DNA from: Bordetella genomosp. 9 | GTDB taxonomy: Bacteria > Pseudomonadota > Gammaproteobacteria > Burkholderiales > Burkholderiaceae_B | Reading direction: 5' to 3' | Assembly: GCF_002119725.1 (NCBI RefSeq) | Contig: NZ_CP021109.1 | Coordinates: 1,736,001 to 1,800,000, forward strand | Length of the DNA stretch: 64,000 nucleotides | In this document: piece after piece, positions 19,630 through 28,259 of the stretch | How the letters are laid out: every line of letters starts with the position of its first letter | Position numbering within the stretch: the first letter of the stretch is position 1 | Notes under the pieces: generated by a model | Database searches by the model: none | Seen by the model: the letters and a program-made list of their open reading frames with translations, nothing else | What the model was told of the DNA's origin: nothing | Position numbers and translations under genes: made by a program

Positions 19630-19968
19630 TTAATGCAGTTCCGTGTCGATCCTGCTCGGGTCGTAGCCCAGAAGTTGCAGCGCCGCTTCGTACGCCGCCG
19701 GCGTTGCGCACAGGAATACGGCGATATCACCGGGGTTGATATTGTCCAGCACGTCGCCGATTTGTTTTGGTGCCGCGGCCGGGTCGCTGACCGCGGTGGC
19801 GTGGATTTCTCCTCCTGCCTCCACTTCCGTGCGTGGAACGATGTCGGCGATTGCATTCAGGTCCGGCGCGCTCACCACCACATAGCTTCTTATGAATTCA
19901 CCTTCCAGGGTGGTCCGCAGGGCCATGCCGGCCGCCAAGTCCGCCGTGCGGACGCTGATGATGCTCAT
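19630..19968 (-). CDS. Hypothetical protein (112 aa)
   Basis: Unrecognised protein on the minus strand, convergent with the two small genes above. It reads MSIISVRTADLAAGMALRTT and ends NPGDIAVFLCATPAAYEAAL followed by LQLLGYDPSRIDTELH. AGGTAAGAGA precedes the start at 19968. The frame stays open upstream, and an ATG at 20106 would add 46 residues. I prefer 19968 because of the ribosome site and the AT-rich, promoter-like bases just upstream. Confidence 0.55.
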   Translation of the reverse strand: MSIISVRTADLAAGMALRTTLEGEFIRSYVVVSAPDLNAIADIVPRTEVEAGGEIHATAVSDPAAAPKQIGDVLDNINPGDIAVFLCATPAAYEAALQLLGYDPSRIDTELH

Positions 19969-20193
19969 TCTCTTACCTGTCTGTGGCGGGCCGTTTTTCG
20001 AAGCGGCCCTCGATATATCGGTATTCCAATATATACGCTTTCCGCCAGCGTCCAGGACAGCCACCGTGGCGGCAAATCCACGGGCGGGCGCCTTCACAAT
20101 CTTCATGTGCAACGCCGCGTAAGACGACCCACATTTTATGCGCGGCGTTGTAGCACTTAGTTTCAATTATCGTGGAGGAGGCCGGAAAAGCTT

Positions 20194-20222
20194 TTGACTT
20201 CTATTGTGGGGCCGTTCATAGT
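20194..20222 (+). promoter_or_regulatory. Promoter of the cold-shock gene
   Basis: TTGACT (20194-20199), 17 bases, CATAGT (20217-20222). Transcription from about 20229 would give an untranslated leader of about 128 bases, in line with the long structured leaders of csp mRNAs. Confidence 0.55.
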
Positions 20223-20356
20223 GTCGTGGAGATTTTCAAGCGGTGCGATCTTTGTACAGTTCAGAGTGCTTCCCGGTCTCCGCTATTGTTCTTGGCCCAA
20301 GCTTGAAAGTTTCGTGTCCCGGGCGTTAGCCCTTTGTAATTGCAAGGAAAATCGGT

Positions 20357-20560
20357 ATGGAAACCGGCGTCGTTAAGTGGTTCAACTCTGAAAAAGGTTA
20401 TGGCTTTATCACCCCCGAGTCGGGCGGTAAGGACCTGTTCGCGCATTTCTCGGAAATCCAGGGCAGCGGCTTCCGCTCGCTCGAGGAAAACCAGCGCGTG
20501 CAGTACGAAGTAGCCACGGGTCCCAAGGGTCCGCAAGCTACCAAGATCCGGGTCATGTAA
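20357..20560 (+). CDS. Cold-shock protein (CspA family)
   Basis: Single OB-fold RNA chaperone of 67 residues. The RNA-binding motifs [15 protein letters not shown] (RNP1-like) and DLFAHFSEI (RNP2-like) are intact. Family members melt RNA structure in the cold or in stationary phase. AAGGAAAA precedes the ATG. It is followed by a strong bidirectional terminator. Confidence 0.95.
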   Translation: METGVVKWFNSEKGYGFITPESGGKDLFAHFSEIQGSGFRSLEENQRVQYEVATGPKGPQATKIRVM

Positions 20561-20583
20561 AGCTCCAAGCTTGAATGCCTGAC

Positions 20584-20610
20584 AAAAAGCCCCGCTTGCC
20601 GGGGCTTTTT
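20584..20610 (+). terminator. Terminator of the cold-shock gene
   Basis: AAAAAGCCCC, loop GCTTGCC, GGGGCTTTTT. It is symmetrical, so it can work on both strands. Confidence 0.9.
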
Positions 20611-20767
20611 GCTGTCTGGCGGAAATGATGGGGCGGCGCGGCACTGATACCGCCCCGCCAGGAAACTTGGCCGTACAGGCCTTTGCCGCCGGGGAAACAT
20701 GCCTGCAGCCTTCGCCTGACCGGCTGGCCGCCGGCGGGATAATGTGGTTTTACGGTGGAAGAGGGCG

Positions 20768-21112
20768 ATGGCGACGAGCGGTACATTGGGTGCGGCGCTG
20801 AGCACCGCCATTTGGGCGGCCATCGCGGGCGCCGTATGGGCCTCGGTTACGGCTGCGCTTTTACGCGGGCCCGCATGGGTACGCGCCGGGCGTTGGCTGG
20901 CCAACGCGGCCGGATGGTTCGTGATCGTCATGGTGCCGCAAGGACTTCGCCTGTGGGCGCCCAGCCCCCTGGTGCACCGGCTGTTACCGCATACCCTTAC
21001 CGTCCCGGAGCTCGCGCTGCTGGTCAAGATTGCCGCCATTGGGGGAATCGTCGGCACGGCTGCCGCTACCCTGTATCGTCATCTTCTCCGTCGTCTGGGC
21101 CAACGGCACTAG
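20768..21112 (+). CDS. Possible small membrane protein (114 aa)
   Basis: Hydrophobic reading frame with about three membrane segments (ALSTAIWAAIAGAVWASVTA, AGWFVIVMVPQGL, LALLVKIAAIGGIVGTAAAT) and a basic C-terminus. GAGGG lies only two to three bases before the ATG. Its last 129 bases overlap, head-on, the 3' part of the VirK-like gene on the other strand, so one of the two annotations may be too long or wrong. No family recognised. Confidence 0.4.
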   Translation: MATSGTLGAALSTAIWAAIAGAVWASVTAALLRGPAWVRAGRWLANAAGWFVIVMVPQGLRLWAPSPLVHRLLPHTLTVPELALLVKIAAIGGIVGTAAATLYRHLLRRLGQRH

Positions 21113-21685
21113 CGAGGGCTCCGGCGGCTCGCCGGTGTCCAGAAACCTGATGCCCTTGTCGATACCGCATCGGTACTCTCCCCGCATCGTGACCTCGTCG
21201 CTCCCCTCGGGTCGCGAATCGAAGCGGACGATGACGGAGCCGTCTCGCATGGCGCGATATCGGATGTATTCCACGATCGGCCGGCTCTCCGTGTCCAAGG
21301 TGGCATGCACATCCGCGAACGCTACGTATTTTCCGTCCGGGATCAGAAAACGGGAGATCATCATCCCGCCCAGAATGTGCGGCGGCGGCTTGATGCTTGT
21401 CCCGCGGTCGCATTGGGAGAGGTCCAGTACGGTGGCAAGAAGGCGCCCGCCGGTCAATGCGGACACAAGCTTGTCATAGCTATCCACGGCGCTGGATGCA
21501 GATGCGGCCGTTGCGCCAGACGCGATCAATGCGCCAGCGGCGGCCAAGGCCACGCTGGCGAAAGCGCGGGCATGCATGGTGCTTTGCGGGTCTGCGCGTT
21601 CCGTTGTGCTCCGGACGCCCGCCATATCCGAATCGGGGTGGCGTTGCGAGGACGCAACAAGCGAGCGAGACTGGGTGCGAGTCAT
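20984..21685 (-). CDS. VirK-like secreted protein
   Basis: The core (about residues 65-165 from this start) reads VDSYDKLVSALTGGRLLATV, then LDLSQC and GEYRCGIDKGIRFLDTG, which resembles the VirK family of exported proteins of unknown function. A signal peptide, ASVALAAAGALIASGATAASA, follows MHARAF; starting there (21577) would give 197 residues. The ATG at 21685 has AGGAG nine bases upstream but would add a 36-residue N-region. The C-terminal 40 residues are polar and overlap the opposite small membrane ORF. The exact start is uncertain. Confidence 0.65.
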   Translation of the reverse strand: MTRTQSRSLVASSQRHPDSDMAGVRSTTERADPQSTMHARAFASVALAAAGALIASGATAASASSAVDSYDKLVSALTGGRLLATVLDLSQCDRGTSIKPPPHILGGMMISRFLIPDGKYVAFADVHATLDTESRPIVEYIRYRAMRDGSVIVRFDSRPEGSDEVTMRGEYRCGIDKGIRFLDTGEPPEPSLVPLAQTTEKMTIQGSGSRADDSPNGGNLDQQRELRDGKGMR

Positions 21686-21821
21686 GGGCCAATGCTCCTG
21701 AGATGGTGTGGGCAGTATTCCTGCCATGCCGGATTCGCGGTCTGTGAGCCATCCCTGTGCATGGTTCCTGCGCATCCTCGCGCGGATTTTCTTGAGGTCA
21801 ACGGTCCACAGGAGGTATCAA

Positions 21822-22142
21822 ATGGCCGATATTCGGATAGAAATTGCGATGGCGAAGGGCAGGGAGAGGCTGCTCGGTGCAGCCCCCGAGATCGAGCGCA
21901 ACGCAGACGCCCGCGCGACCGAGCAGGCCGGGCGCGCTCAGCAGGAACGCATGGCGCTTTACGAGGCGGAAATCGATCGGGAGATCGAAACCTACGCGCA
22001 GCAGCAGGGGATCGAGGTGGGTGAACTGCTTCTGCGGCTGGGCGCTGAGTCCGAGGAGCAGGCCGATGAACTCGTGGCCTCCTGGCGCGACCATGGTGGC
22101 GGGTCCGCCGGCGATACCGGGGACAACAACGCTTCTGGGTGA
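21822..22142 (+). CDS. Small hypothetical coiled-coil protein (106 aa)
   Basis: Unrecognised, highly charged, mostly helical protein rich in Glu, Arg, Gln and Ala (EIERNADARATEQAGRAQQE). The C-terminal tail is Gly/Asp-rich. A near-perfect ribosome site AGGAGGT (21810-21816) sits five bases before ATG 21822, which argues for real and strong translation. No signal peptide or membrane segment. Confidence 0.65.
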   Translation: MADIRIEIAMAKGRERLLGAAPEIERNADARATEQAGRAQQERMALYEAEIDREIETYAQQQGIEVGELLLRLGAESEEQADELVASWRDHGGGSAGDTGDNNASG

Positions 22143-22227
22143 TCGCGCGCGGGGACGCTCCGCGACTCAGGGTTTCCCGGATACCCGGCCCAAATGCGCA
22201 GTGTCCGGGCGCCGCAAGCGGCGGGGC

Positions 22228-22407
22228 TCATTGACCCGTGGGCGGATAGTTAGGCCCGGCGCCAAAGCCGCGCTCGCTTGCCCACGGATTCGCGGCGCCG
22301 GGATGCGGCGGCCCAGGATGTTCGAACCGCCCGTCGCCGGCACAGCCCGCGAGCAGCATGCCGGCGGTGCATAGAGCAGCAAGGCGGCGCCGATGGACGA
22401 GGGTCAT
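22228..22407 (-). CDS. Small lipoprotein (59 aa)
   Basis: Short lipoprotein: basic N-terminus (MTLVHRRR), hydrophobic stretch, and lipobox LLAGC with Cys22. The mature part is only 38 residues and is rich in Pro and Gly (HPGPPHPGAANPW). AAGGAG lies six bases before the start. Such tiny lipoproteins are common in this group and have no known role. Confidence 0.65.
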   Translation of the reverse strand: MTLVHRRRLAALCTAGMLLAGCAGDGRFEHPGPPHPGAANPWASERGFGAGPNYPPTGQ

Positions 22408-22594
22408 GCGAAGCTCCTTGTGCCCTGAGCGCAGGGCCCGCGCGGCGGCGCTCCAAATTGCGCCGCCGCCGATTGTCGGCATCGGATGTGCCCGGATCGG
22501 ACTGCTCCAGGGATTGCGGAGCGCAGGGCAGATTGCGGAGCGAAATGAAGACGAAACGAAAACGGCCCGCATCGCTGCGGGCCGCATAAATACT

Positions 22595-22671
22595 TGGTGG
22601 CGCATCCCTGATTCGAACAGGGGACCTGCGGATTATGATTCCGTCGCTCTAACCGGCTGAGCTAATGCGCC
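22595..22671 (-). tRNA. tRNA-Met (CAT)
   Basis: The minus strand folds as a tRNA with acceptor GGCGCAT/ATGCGCC, discriminator A and encoded CCA. The D arm is GCTCAGCCGGTTAGAGC, the anticodon loop is ATCATAA with CAT, and the T arm includes GTTCGAATC. The first acceptor pair is normal, so it is not an initiator tRNA. CAT also occurs in tRNA-Ile that is modified to lysidine; I favour elongator Met but cannot exclude Ile2. Confidence 0.85.
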
Positions 22672-22862
22672 AACTTCCGCGGGTTTCGCCCGGCGATCGG
22701 CAGTGCCGAAAGCTACGCTTCCCTGGAAAAGAACGTGATTCTAGCACGCACTTTTCAGGTCTGCAAAACGGTTGGGCAGCTCCTTTGGCATGGCTTGCGC
22801 AACGCTGCATTCCGGCCGCCCCCCACGCCTTGCCGGCCCGGCCGCATTGCCGGGGGCGATCC

Positions 22863-24167
22863 TCATGCATCCCGAGCCAGCCGCAGTCCGGAGAACTGCC
22901 AGCGGGCGTCCGGCGGGAAGAAGTTGCGGTAGGTCGCCCGGATATGCGATCGGGGCGTGGCGCAGGACCCGCCGCGCAGCACATACTGGCTGCACATGAA
23001 CTTCCCGTTGTACTCCCCGACGGCTCCGGCCGCAGGCGCGAAGCCGGGGTAGGGCTCATAGGAGCTCGCCGTCCATTCCCAGACATCGCCATACATTTGC
23101 AGCGGCCCCGCACCGTTTGCGGCCGCGGGCGCCCGCGGATGCAGAAGGCCCGATTCCGCCAGGTTGGCGTGCGGGTCCACGCCGTCCAGGGTCGAAGCCA
23201 TTTGCTCCCATTCCGCCTCTCTTGGCAGGCGCGCGCCTGCCCAGCGCGCATAGGCGTCCGCCTCGAAGTAGCTGATGTGCGTGACGGGAGCGTCCAGGTC
23301 CAGATCTTCCATTCCGTGCAGCGTGAAGCTCCGCCAGACGCCGTCGGCATGTTCCCAATAAAGGGGCGCCTCCCAGCCATGGGCGCGCACGGCATCCCAT
23401 CCGAGGGAAAGCCAGTATTCCGGTCGGCGATAGCCCTCATCCTCCACGAAGGCGAGGAACTCTCCCTGCGTGACCGGACGGCGCGCCAGCTGGAAAGGCT
23501 GCAGCAGCACCTGGTGCGCCGGCGTTTCGTTATCGAAGCAGAATCCATCACCGCCATGGCCGACGGTCACAATGCCGCCCGGGTGTTCCAGCCACGCCTG
23601 CGTCGGCGCCGAGCCGGCCGCGCGGGGCCGTTTTGCACCGGCGTACGAGGGTTTGAGCGCGCTGCACGACAAAAGATGTTTGACGTCGGTCAGGATCAGT
23701 TCCTGATGCTGTTGTTCGTGGTGCAGGCCAAGCTGCACCAGCGCACCGAGCTCGGCATCATCACCGTGGCCCGGCAGCAGACGCGTCATGGCGGCGTCAA
23801 CGTGGCGCCGGTATGCCAGGATGTCCTGCAAGGCCGGCCGCGTGAGCAGGCCGCGTTGCGGTCGGGGATGGCGTTCACCGATGGCGTTGTAGTAGGAATT
23901 GAAGAGAAAGCCGTAGCGCGGGTGGAACGGGGCGTAATCCGCGGCATAGCGCTGCAGGATAAAGGTCTCGAAGAACCAGGTGGTATGCGCCAGGTGCCAT
24001 TTGACGGGGCTGGCATCCGGCATGGATTGGGCTTGGCAGTCTTCAGGCGTCAAAGGCGCGGCCAGCGCCAAGCTGGCCGATCTGACCATCCCGTAGTCCA
24101 GCGACGTACCGCGACGTTCTGGGGCGGCCGGCGTTGCGCGATGTCGAGCGTCCATGAGCGTATCCAA
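22863..24167 (-). CDS. egtB: Ergothioneine biosynthesis sulfoxide synthase EgtB
   Basis: Iron enzyme that joins hercynine with a thiol substrate (Cys or gamma-Glu-Cys) and O2. The 434 residues comprise an N-terminal DinB-like four-helix domain with WHLAHTTWFFET (His58/His61) and HHEQQHQEL (His150/His154) as iron ligands, and a C-terminal formylglycine-enzyme-like domain with RGGSCATPRSHIRATYRNFF and RWQFSGLRLA. The start is a TTG at 24167, six bases after AAGGGAG; a downstream ATG at 24155 lacks such a site. It lies 12 bases after egtD, whose stop overlaps this ribosome site. Confidence 0.93.
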   Translation of the reverse strand: MDTLMDARHRATPAAPERRGTSLDYGMVRSASLALAAPLTPEDCQAQSMPDASPVKWHLAHTTWFFETFILQRYAADYAPFHPRYGFLFNSYYNAIGERHPRPQRGLLTRPALQDILAYRRHVDAAMTRLLPGHGDDAELGALVQLGLHHEQQHQELILTDVKHLLSCSALKPSYAGAKRPRAAGSAPTQAWLEHPGGIVTVGHGGDGFCFDNETPAHQVLLQPFQLARRPVTQGEFLAFVEDEGYRRPEYWLSLGWDAVRAHGWEAPLYWEHADGVWRSFTLHGMEDLDLDAPVTHISYFEADAYARWAGARLPREAEWEQMASTLDGVDPHANLAESGLLHPRAPAAANGAGPLQMYGDVWEWTASSYEPYPGFAPAAGAVGEYNGKFMCSQYVLRGGSCATPRSHIRATYRNFFPPDARWQFSGLRLARDA

Positions 24168-24179
24168 TGCAAGCTCCCT

Positions 24180-25199
24180 TCAGGCGCGCGCGCAGAAAAC
24201 GGCAAACCATTCCCGTTCGTCCGTCCAGTAGCGGATCTGCCCGAAACCCGCGCGCGCGAGCATGGTCTTGAAAGTTTGAGGGCGGTATTTGTACGAGTCT
24301 TCCGTGTGGATCGCTTCACCTTCTTCAAAGCGGCGCTCGCCGCCGTCCCATCTGACCACGGCGGTCTTGCGCGCGCGCAGATGCATTTCCATGCGCGATC
24401 GGGCTTCGTTGAAGCAGGCGACGTGCTGCCATTGCGCCGGATCGAAGTCGGCGTTGAGGATGCGGTTCACGTGGCGAAGCAGATTCAAGTTGAAGGCAGC
24501 CGTAACGCCGATCGCGTCGTCATACGCCGGTTCAAGTATCTCCCGCGGTTTCACGAGATCCACGCCCACGATGATCGCGCCACCCGGCGCCTGGCGCCGC
24601 ATATTGGCCAGCAGCTCGGCCGCCTGCTCCGGCGGCAGATTGCCGATGCTCGAGCCGGGATAGAAGAACGCGCGTCCTTCGGGCAGGACTTCGTCGGGCA
24701 GCGAGAGGTCGTGAAAAAAATCCATCCCCAGCGCCACCAGATCCGGATCGGGATAGCGGCCCGCAATCCGCCGGACGGCCGCCTTCAGATAGTCGGCCGA
24801 GATATCAACCGGCACGTACTGGGCCGGTTTCAAATGTTCGAGCAGCCTTTCCGCCTTCGCGCAATCGCCGGCGCCCAGATCGATCAAGGCGCGGACCCGA
24901 CCGGCGTGACCGACGATTTCACCGGCGTATCGCGAGAAGATCTGGTTCTCACAGCGCGTCGGATAGTACTCGTCGAGCAGCGTGATGGCGGTGAAGAGGC
25001 TGGAACCGAGTTCGTCATACAGGAACTTGGGACTGATCTCTGCCTGTGGCTTCACCAGTCCCTCGCTCAACTCTTTTCTTACGGTATCCGCACCTTCGAT
25101 GTGACGCTGGTGAAAACGCGGCCGTTGCGGCAATGCAGGGATGTGCGGACTGGAAGGCGGGGGATCGGCGAGCGGTGGCGAGTACGAGGAAGAGCGCAT
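24180..25199 (-). CDS. egtD: Histidine N-alpha-methyltransferase EgtD
   Basis: Trimethylates histidine to hercynine, the first step to ergothioneine. The 339 residues include FLYDELGSSLFTAITLLDEY, which binds the substrate, and the SAM motif IDLGAGDCAKAERLL. The start at 25199 (MRSSSYSPPL) has AAGGA upstream; an in-frame extension to 25262 is possible. It is first gene of an egtD-egtB pair. No egtC (amidohydrolase) or egtE (C-S lyase) is in the window. Confidence 0.93.
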   Translation of the reverse strand: MRSSSYSPPLADPPPSSPHIPALPQRPRFHQRHIEGADTVRKELSEGLVKPQAEISPKFLYDELGSSLFTAITLLDEYYPTRCENQIFSRYAGEIVGHAGRVRALIDLGAGDCAKAERLLEHLKPAQYVPVDISADYLKAAVRRIAGRYPDPDLVALGMDFFHDLSLPDEVLPEGRAFFYPGSSIGNLPPEQAAELLANMRRQAPGGAIIVGVDLVKPREILEPAYDDAIGVTAAFNLNLLRHVNRILNADFDPAQWQHVACFNEARSRMEMHLRARKTAVVRWDGGERRFEEGEAIHTEDSYKYRPQTFKTMLARAGFGQIRYWTDEREWFAVFCARA

Positions 25200-25416
25200 G
25201 CGAAGTCCTTTTGAAATAGACGTCAGGCCAACCGGATGGCAGAGCAACTGCTGTTCCTGCAACGCGGCTAGCGCCGGTTTGGCATGGCCGCGCTGAAATA
25301 GCGCTTTACCCCTGGTTTCGAAAGAAAAGGGCCAATGCAGAGGTCACGCTCGACAATGGCTCTTACGGTACGCCGTCACCTTTGGCATCTGCAAGGCTTT
25401 TTTCCAAGGAGAGACC

Positions 25417-25752
25417 ATGAATACGAATTCCCATAGCGCTGAACTCCTGGCCAGCAAAGAGAAGGTTGCGACGAGCCTGCGGGAATTGATGTCCGGCACC
25501 GAAGAACTGCTCAGGTCAACCGCTTCGTACACCGGCGAAGAGATAGACCGTGCACGCCAGCGCCTGAAAGGCCAGTTGGAATCGGCGCGCAGCCTGGCCG
25601 GTACTTGGGAAAGCAATGCCGCAGAGCGGTATCGGCGCGTATCGTCCGCTACCGACGACTACGTTCACGAGAACGCTTGGAAAACCATCGGGGTCGCCGC
25701 CCTGGTGGGAGCCCTGATCGGTGCCTGGCTTGCATCTGGCGACCGGCGCTAG
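25417..25752 (+). CDS. DUF883 (ElaB/YqjD-type) membrane-anchored protein
   Basis: Protein of 111 residues with a long amphipathic helix (about 5-85) and a single C-terminal membrane segment (IGVAALVGALIGAWLAS) followed by basic residues. This is the layout of ElaB/YqjD proteins, which anchor at the inner membrane and bind ribosomes in stationary phase. AAGGAGAGACC precedes the ATG. It is first in a run of four same-strand genes that ends with the phospholipase D-like lipoprotein. Confidence 0.85.
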   Translation: MNTNSHSAELLASKEKVATSLRELMSGTEELLRSTASYTGEEIDRARQRLKGQLESARSLAGTWESNAAERYRRVSSATDDYVHENAWKTIGVAALVGALIGAWLASGDRR

Positions 25753-25814
25753 TCGTGCCGCGCCGGCCCTGATCATGCCAACGGCGCGTTGAGTATGGAG
25801 GAGCGAGGGCTACC

Positions 25815-26327
25815 ATGCCGTTGATTGTCGTTGCGCGCTTCGACACTTTGGCCGCCGCCGCAAGCGCCGCGCACGCGCTCATGGGCGAGGGGTTCCGCGA
25901 CGATGCGGTGGCGGTCTTCCGTGCGGCGGACCAGCGTGAGCGATGGCCCCGTGCGCGGGTTCACGCCGCCATGGCCAGAATCGCCGGCCTTGCGGCTGCG
26001 GGGTCGGGCGTCGCCGCCGCTGCTGCGGCATTGCTGGACACGCCGGCCCCGTACGGTGTTGCCATTGCGGCGTGCGGCGCCTTGGCTGGCTCATTGATTG
26101 CGACTCTGATCTCGCGCGCCGGCGCGCATCGCGCCCGACCATACCGTGCCCAAGGCGCTTTCGTCGCCGTCGTGGCGGAGCCCGCAAGGGCGGCGCAAAG
26201 CGCCCAGCTGCTGCATGACGCAGGCGGCTGGGGAGTGGAACGTCTGGGCGGCCGCTACGTGTCGCCGGAAGCCCTGTATCGGGATGCCGGCTTCGACGAG
26301 TTCCATGCGGGCCAAACGATTCCATGA
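25815..26327 (+). CDS. Hypothetical protein with central glycine/alanine membrane segment (170 aa)
   Basis: Unrecognised. The N-terminus (MPLIVVARFDTLAAAASAAHA, then LMGEGFRDDAVAVF) looks like a small alpha/beta domain seen in stress-related proteins. The centre holds two Ala/Gly-rich hydrophobic segments (about 55-100). The C-terminal part repeats the alpha/beta feel (AFVAVVAEPARAAQSAQLLH). GGAGCGAGGG precedes the ATG. Function unknown. Confidence 0.65.
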   Translation: MPLIVVARFDTLAAAASAAHALMGEGFRDDAVAVFRAADQRERWPRARVHAAMARIAGLAAAGSGVAAAAAALLDTPAPYGVAIAACGALAGSLIATLISRAGAHRARPYRAQGAFVAVVAEPARAAQSAQLLHDAGGWGVERLGGRYVSPEALYRDAGFDEFHAGQTIP

Positions 26328-26345
26328 TGTCCAAGGAGAAAAACC

Positions 26346-26663
26346 ATGAAAGCTGCACGTACCGATGAACACGACCGTCGTCCTGCCGACACGACACATC
26401 CTGCCGGGGAGCAGGCTGAAACGCGGCGTGAAGGGCCGCCTCGTGTGGCGCATGAGCTCGATCGCGAGCAGGAATGGGACGAGGCGGCCCAAGACCGCGG
26501 TTATCAAAAAGGCGACCAGGGCGGATACAAGGGCGACTACGACCAGGCGAAGTATGAGAAGCGCGACTTCGGCTTTCCGCGAAAGGAAGACGCCGAGCGG
26601 CGGCAGGGATCCCGCCAGGCCACGCCATCGCTGGCTGAAGGCGAACAAAAGCCGAAAAAGTAA
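26346..26663 (+). CDS. Hydrophilic, probably disordered protein (105 aa)
   Basis: Very polar protein rich in Glu, Asp, Lys, Arg, Gln and Gly, with almost no hydrophobic core. Its centre has Tyr/Gly/Asp repeats (GYQKGDQGGYKGDYDQAKYE). Composition recalls hydrophilin or stress-type disordered proteins, but I recognise no family. AAGGAGAAAAACC precedes the ATG, 18 bases after the previous gene, so they are probably one transcript. Confidence 0.6.
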   Translation: MKAARTDEHDRRPADTTHPAGEQAETRREGPPRVAHELDREQEWDEAAQDRGYQKGDQGGYKGDYDQAKYEKRDFGFPRKEDAERRQGSRQATPSLAEGEQKPKK

Positions 26664-26691
26664 ACTCCCCTTCCAAGAATAAGAAACCATC

Positions 26692-28149
26692 ATGAACGTG
26701 TCATGGCGGGCCGGATGGCTCGCGGTGGTTTGCTGTTTTCTCGCGGCCTGCGCGACGGTACCCGACGCCCAGCCCGCCGCGATTTCTCCTTCCAGCAGCC
26801 AGATTCGCATCGCCACCAGCTCCGGATGGCTCAGCTACCGGCGCAGCCAGGATATCGTCAAGAAACTGGACCAGGCAGGCGGTGCGTCGGTTGCTCCAGA
26901 ATCGCCTGGCGGCGGGGATCCATCGGCCGGTTTTCTCGCCCGCCATCTCAAGGTGGAGGAGGCCATCAACGGCACGCCACTGGTGGCGGGAAACCGCGTC
27001 GACCTGCTGGCGGACGGACCCAGCACGTATCGCGCGATGCTGGAAGCCATAGCGTCGGCGCGGCAGTACATCCACATGGAAAGCTACATCTTCGACGATG
27101 ACGATGCGGGACGCGCGTTTGCCGACGCCTTCATCGCCAAGCGGAAAGAGGGTGTCGCGGTGGCCCTGATGGTCGATGGGGTGGGCACGCTCAGCACGCC
27201 GAAGTCCCTTTTCGACCGCATGCGCGACGCCGGCGTCCAAGTGGTCGTTTTCAATCCGGTGAATCCCGCGCATGCCCGTGGCGATTGGTCGTTGAACAAC
27301 CGGGACCACCGCAAATTGCTGGTCGTGGACGGGCAGGTCGGTTTCCTCGGCGGCATCAATATCAGCGAAGTCTACGAGTCCTCTCCCTCGGGCGGATCGT
27401 CTTCGTCGATCTTGCGCGGCAGCAGCACGAGCGACAAAAAGCCCGATCCCAAGAAGGCGCCGTGGCGCGATACCCAGATCCGTGTTCAAGGGCCTGCGGT
27501 GGCCGAGATCGAGCGCGTGATGCAGGCCGGCTGGCAGGAGCAGCATGGGCCTGCGCTGGACCCACGGGAGTTTTATCCGAACGCACGGGCGCAAGGCGAT
27601 CTGATCGTCCGCATTGTCGCGAACCGTCCTGGCGACCGCGACGGCTACACGCTTTACCTGACCTTGATGTCGGCCATTCAAAGCGCTCAGAAGACCATAC
27701 ATATCACGATGGCTTACTTCGTGCCCGACCCGGCGTTTCTACAGGGCTTGATGGATGCAGCGAAGCGCGGCGTCGACGTCACCTTGGTGCTTCCAGGCTT
27801 CACCGATTCGTCGCTGGTGTTTCATGCCGGCCGGTCGTACTACAGCGAGCTGCTCGAAGCTGGGGTGAAGATCTACGAGCGGCGGGATGCTTTGCTGCAC
27901 GCCAAGACGGCGGTGATCGACGGCGTGTGGTCCACGGTCGGTTCCAGCAATATGGATTGGCGCAGCTTCGCTTTGAACTACGAGCTGAATGCCATCGTTC
28001 TCGGCGCGCCGTTCGCAACGCAAATGGAGGCGCTCTTCACGGATGACGTGGCGCAGTCCCATCGCATCGACCCGCAGACATGGGCGGACCGTGGCTTCAA
28101 GGCGCGTTTCATGGAAGGGGTGGCGCGGCTGTTCGAGCGCTGGCTTTAA
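26692..28149 (+). CDS. Phospholipase D-family lipoprotein (cardiolipin synthase-like)
   Basis: 485 residues with two HKD motifs, HRKLLVVDG at 206-214 and HAKTAVIDG at 403-411 with GSSNMDWRS just after, as in cardiolipin synthases and other phosphatidyl transferases. Unlike ClsA it has no two-helix N-terminal anchor. Instead a signal sequence ends in FLAAC (Cys20), predicting a lipoprotein facing the periplasm. A Ser-rich insert (SSPSGGSSSSILRGSSTS) of about 30 residues follows the first HKD motif. It may make or remodel cardiolipin or hydrolyse other phosphodiesters. Confidence 0.87.
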   Translation: MNVSWRAGWLAVVCCFLAACATVPDAQPAAISPSSSQIRIATSSGWLSYRRSQDIVKKLDQAGGASVAPESPGGGDPSAGFLARHLKVEEAINGTPLVAGNRVDLLADGPSTYRAMLEAIASARQYIHMESYIFDDDDAGRAFADAFIAKRKEGVAVALMVDGVGTLSTPKSLFDRMRDAGVQVVVFNPVNPAHARGDWSLNNRDHRKLLVVDGQVGFLGGINISEVYESSPSGGSSSSILRGSSTSDKKPDPKKAPWRDTQIRVQGPAVAEIERVMQAGWQEQHGPALDPREFYPNARAQGDLIVRIVANRPGDRDGYTLYLTLMSAIQSAQKTIHITMAYFVPDPAFLQGLMDAAKRGVDVTLVLPGFTDSSLVFHAGRSYYSELLEAGVKIYERRDALLHAKTAVIDGVWSTVGSSNMDWRSFALNYELNAIVLGAPFATQMEALFTDDVAQSHRIDPQTWADRGFKARFMEGVARLFERWL

Positions 28150-28202
28150 TGCCTGGTCTGGCGCCGGCCATTTCGACTCGATGCGGTGGAAACAGTAAAC
28201 CG

Positions 28203-28244
28203 CCCCGGAAAAAGAAAAGGGCGCTTCGCTCTCGCGAAGCGCCC
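28203..28244 (-). terminator. Terminator of the paired-Cys periplasmic protein gene
   Basis: GGGCGCTTCGC (28219-28229), loop, GCGAAGCGCCC (28234-28244). Read on the minus strand it is followed by TTTTCTTTTT. It serves the gene at 28260-28628. Confidence 0.8.
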
Positions 28245-28259
28245 CTCCAATCTGGGTGC

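Noticed and set aside
22595..22671. Initiator tRNA-fMet
   Set aside because: The first acceptor pair is G-C and the anticodon stem lacks the three G-C pairs of initiator tRNA.
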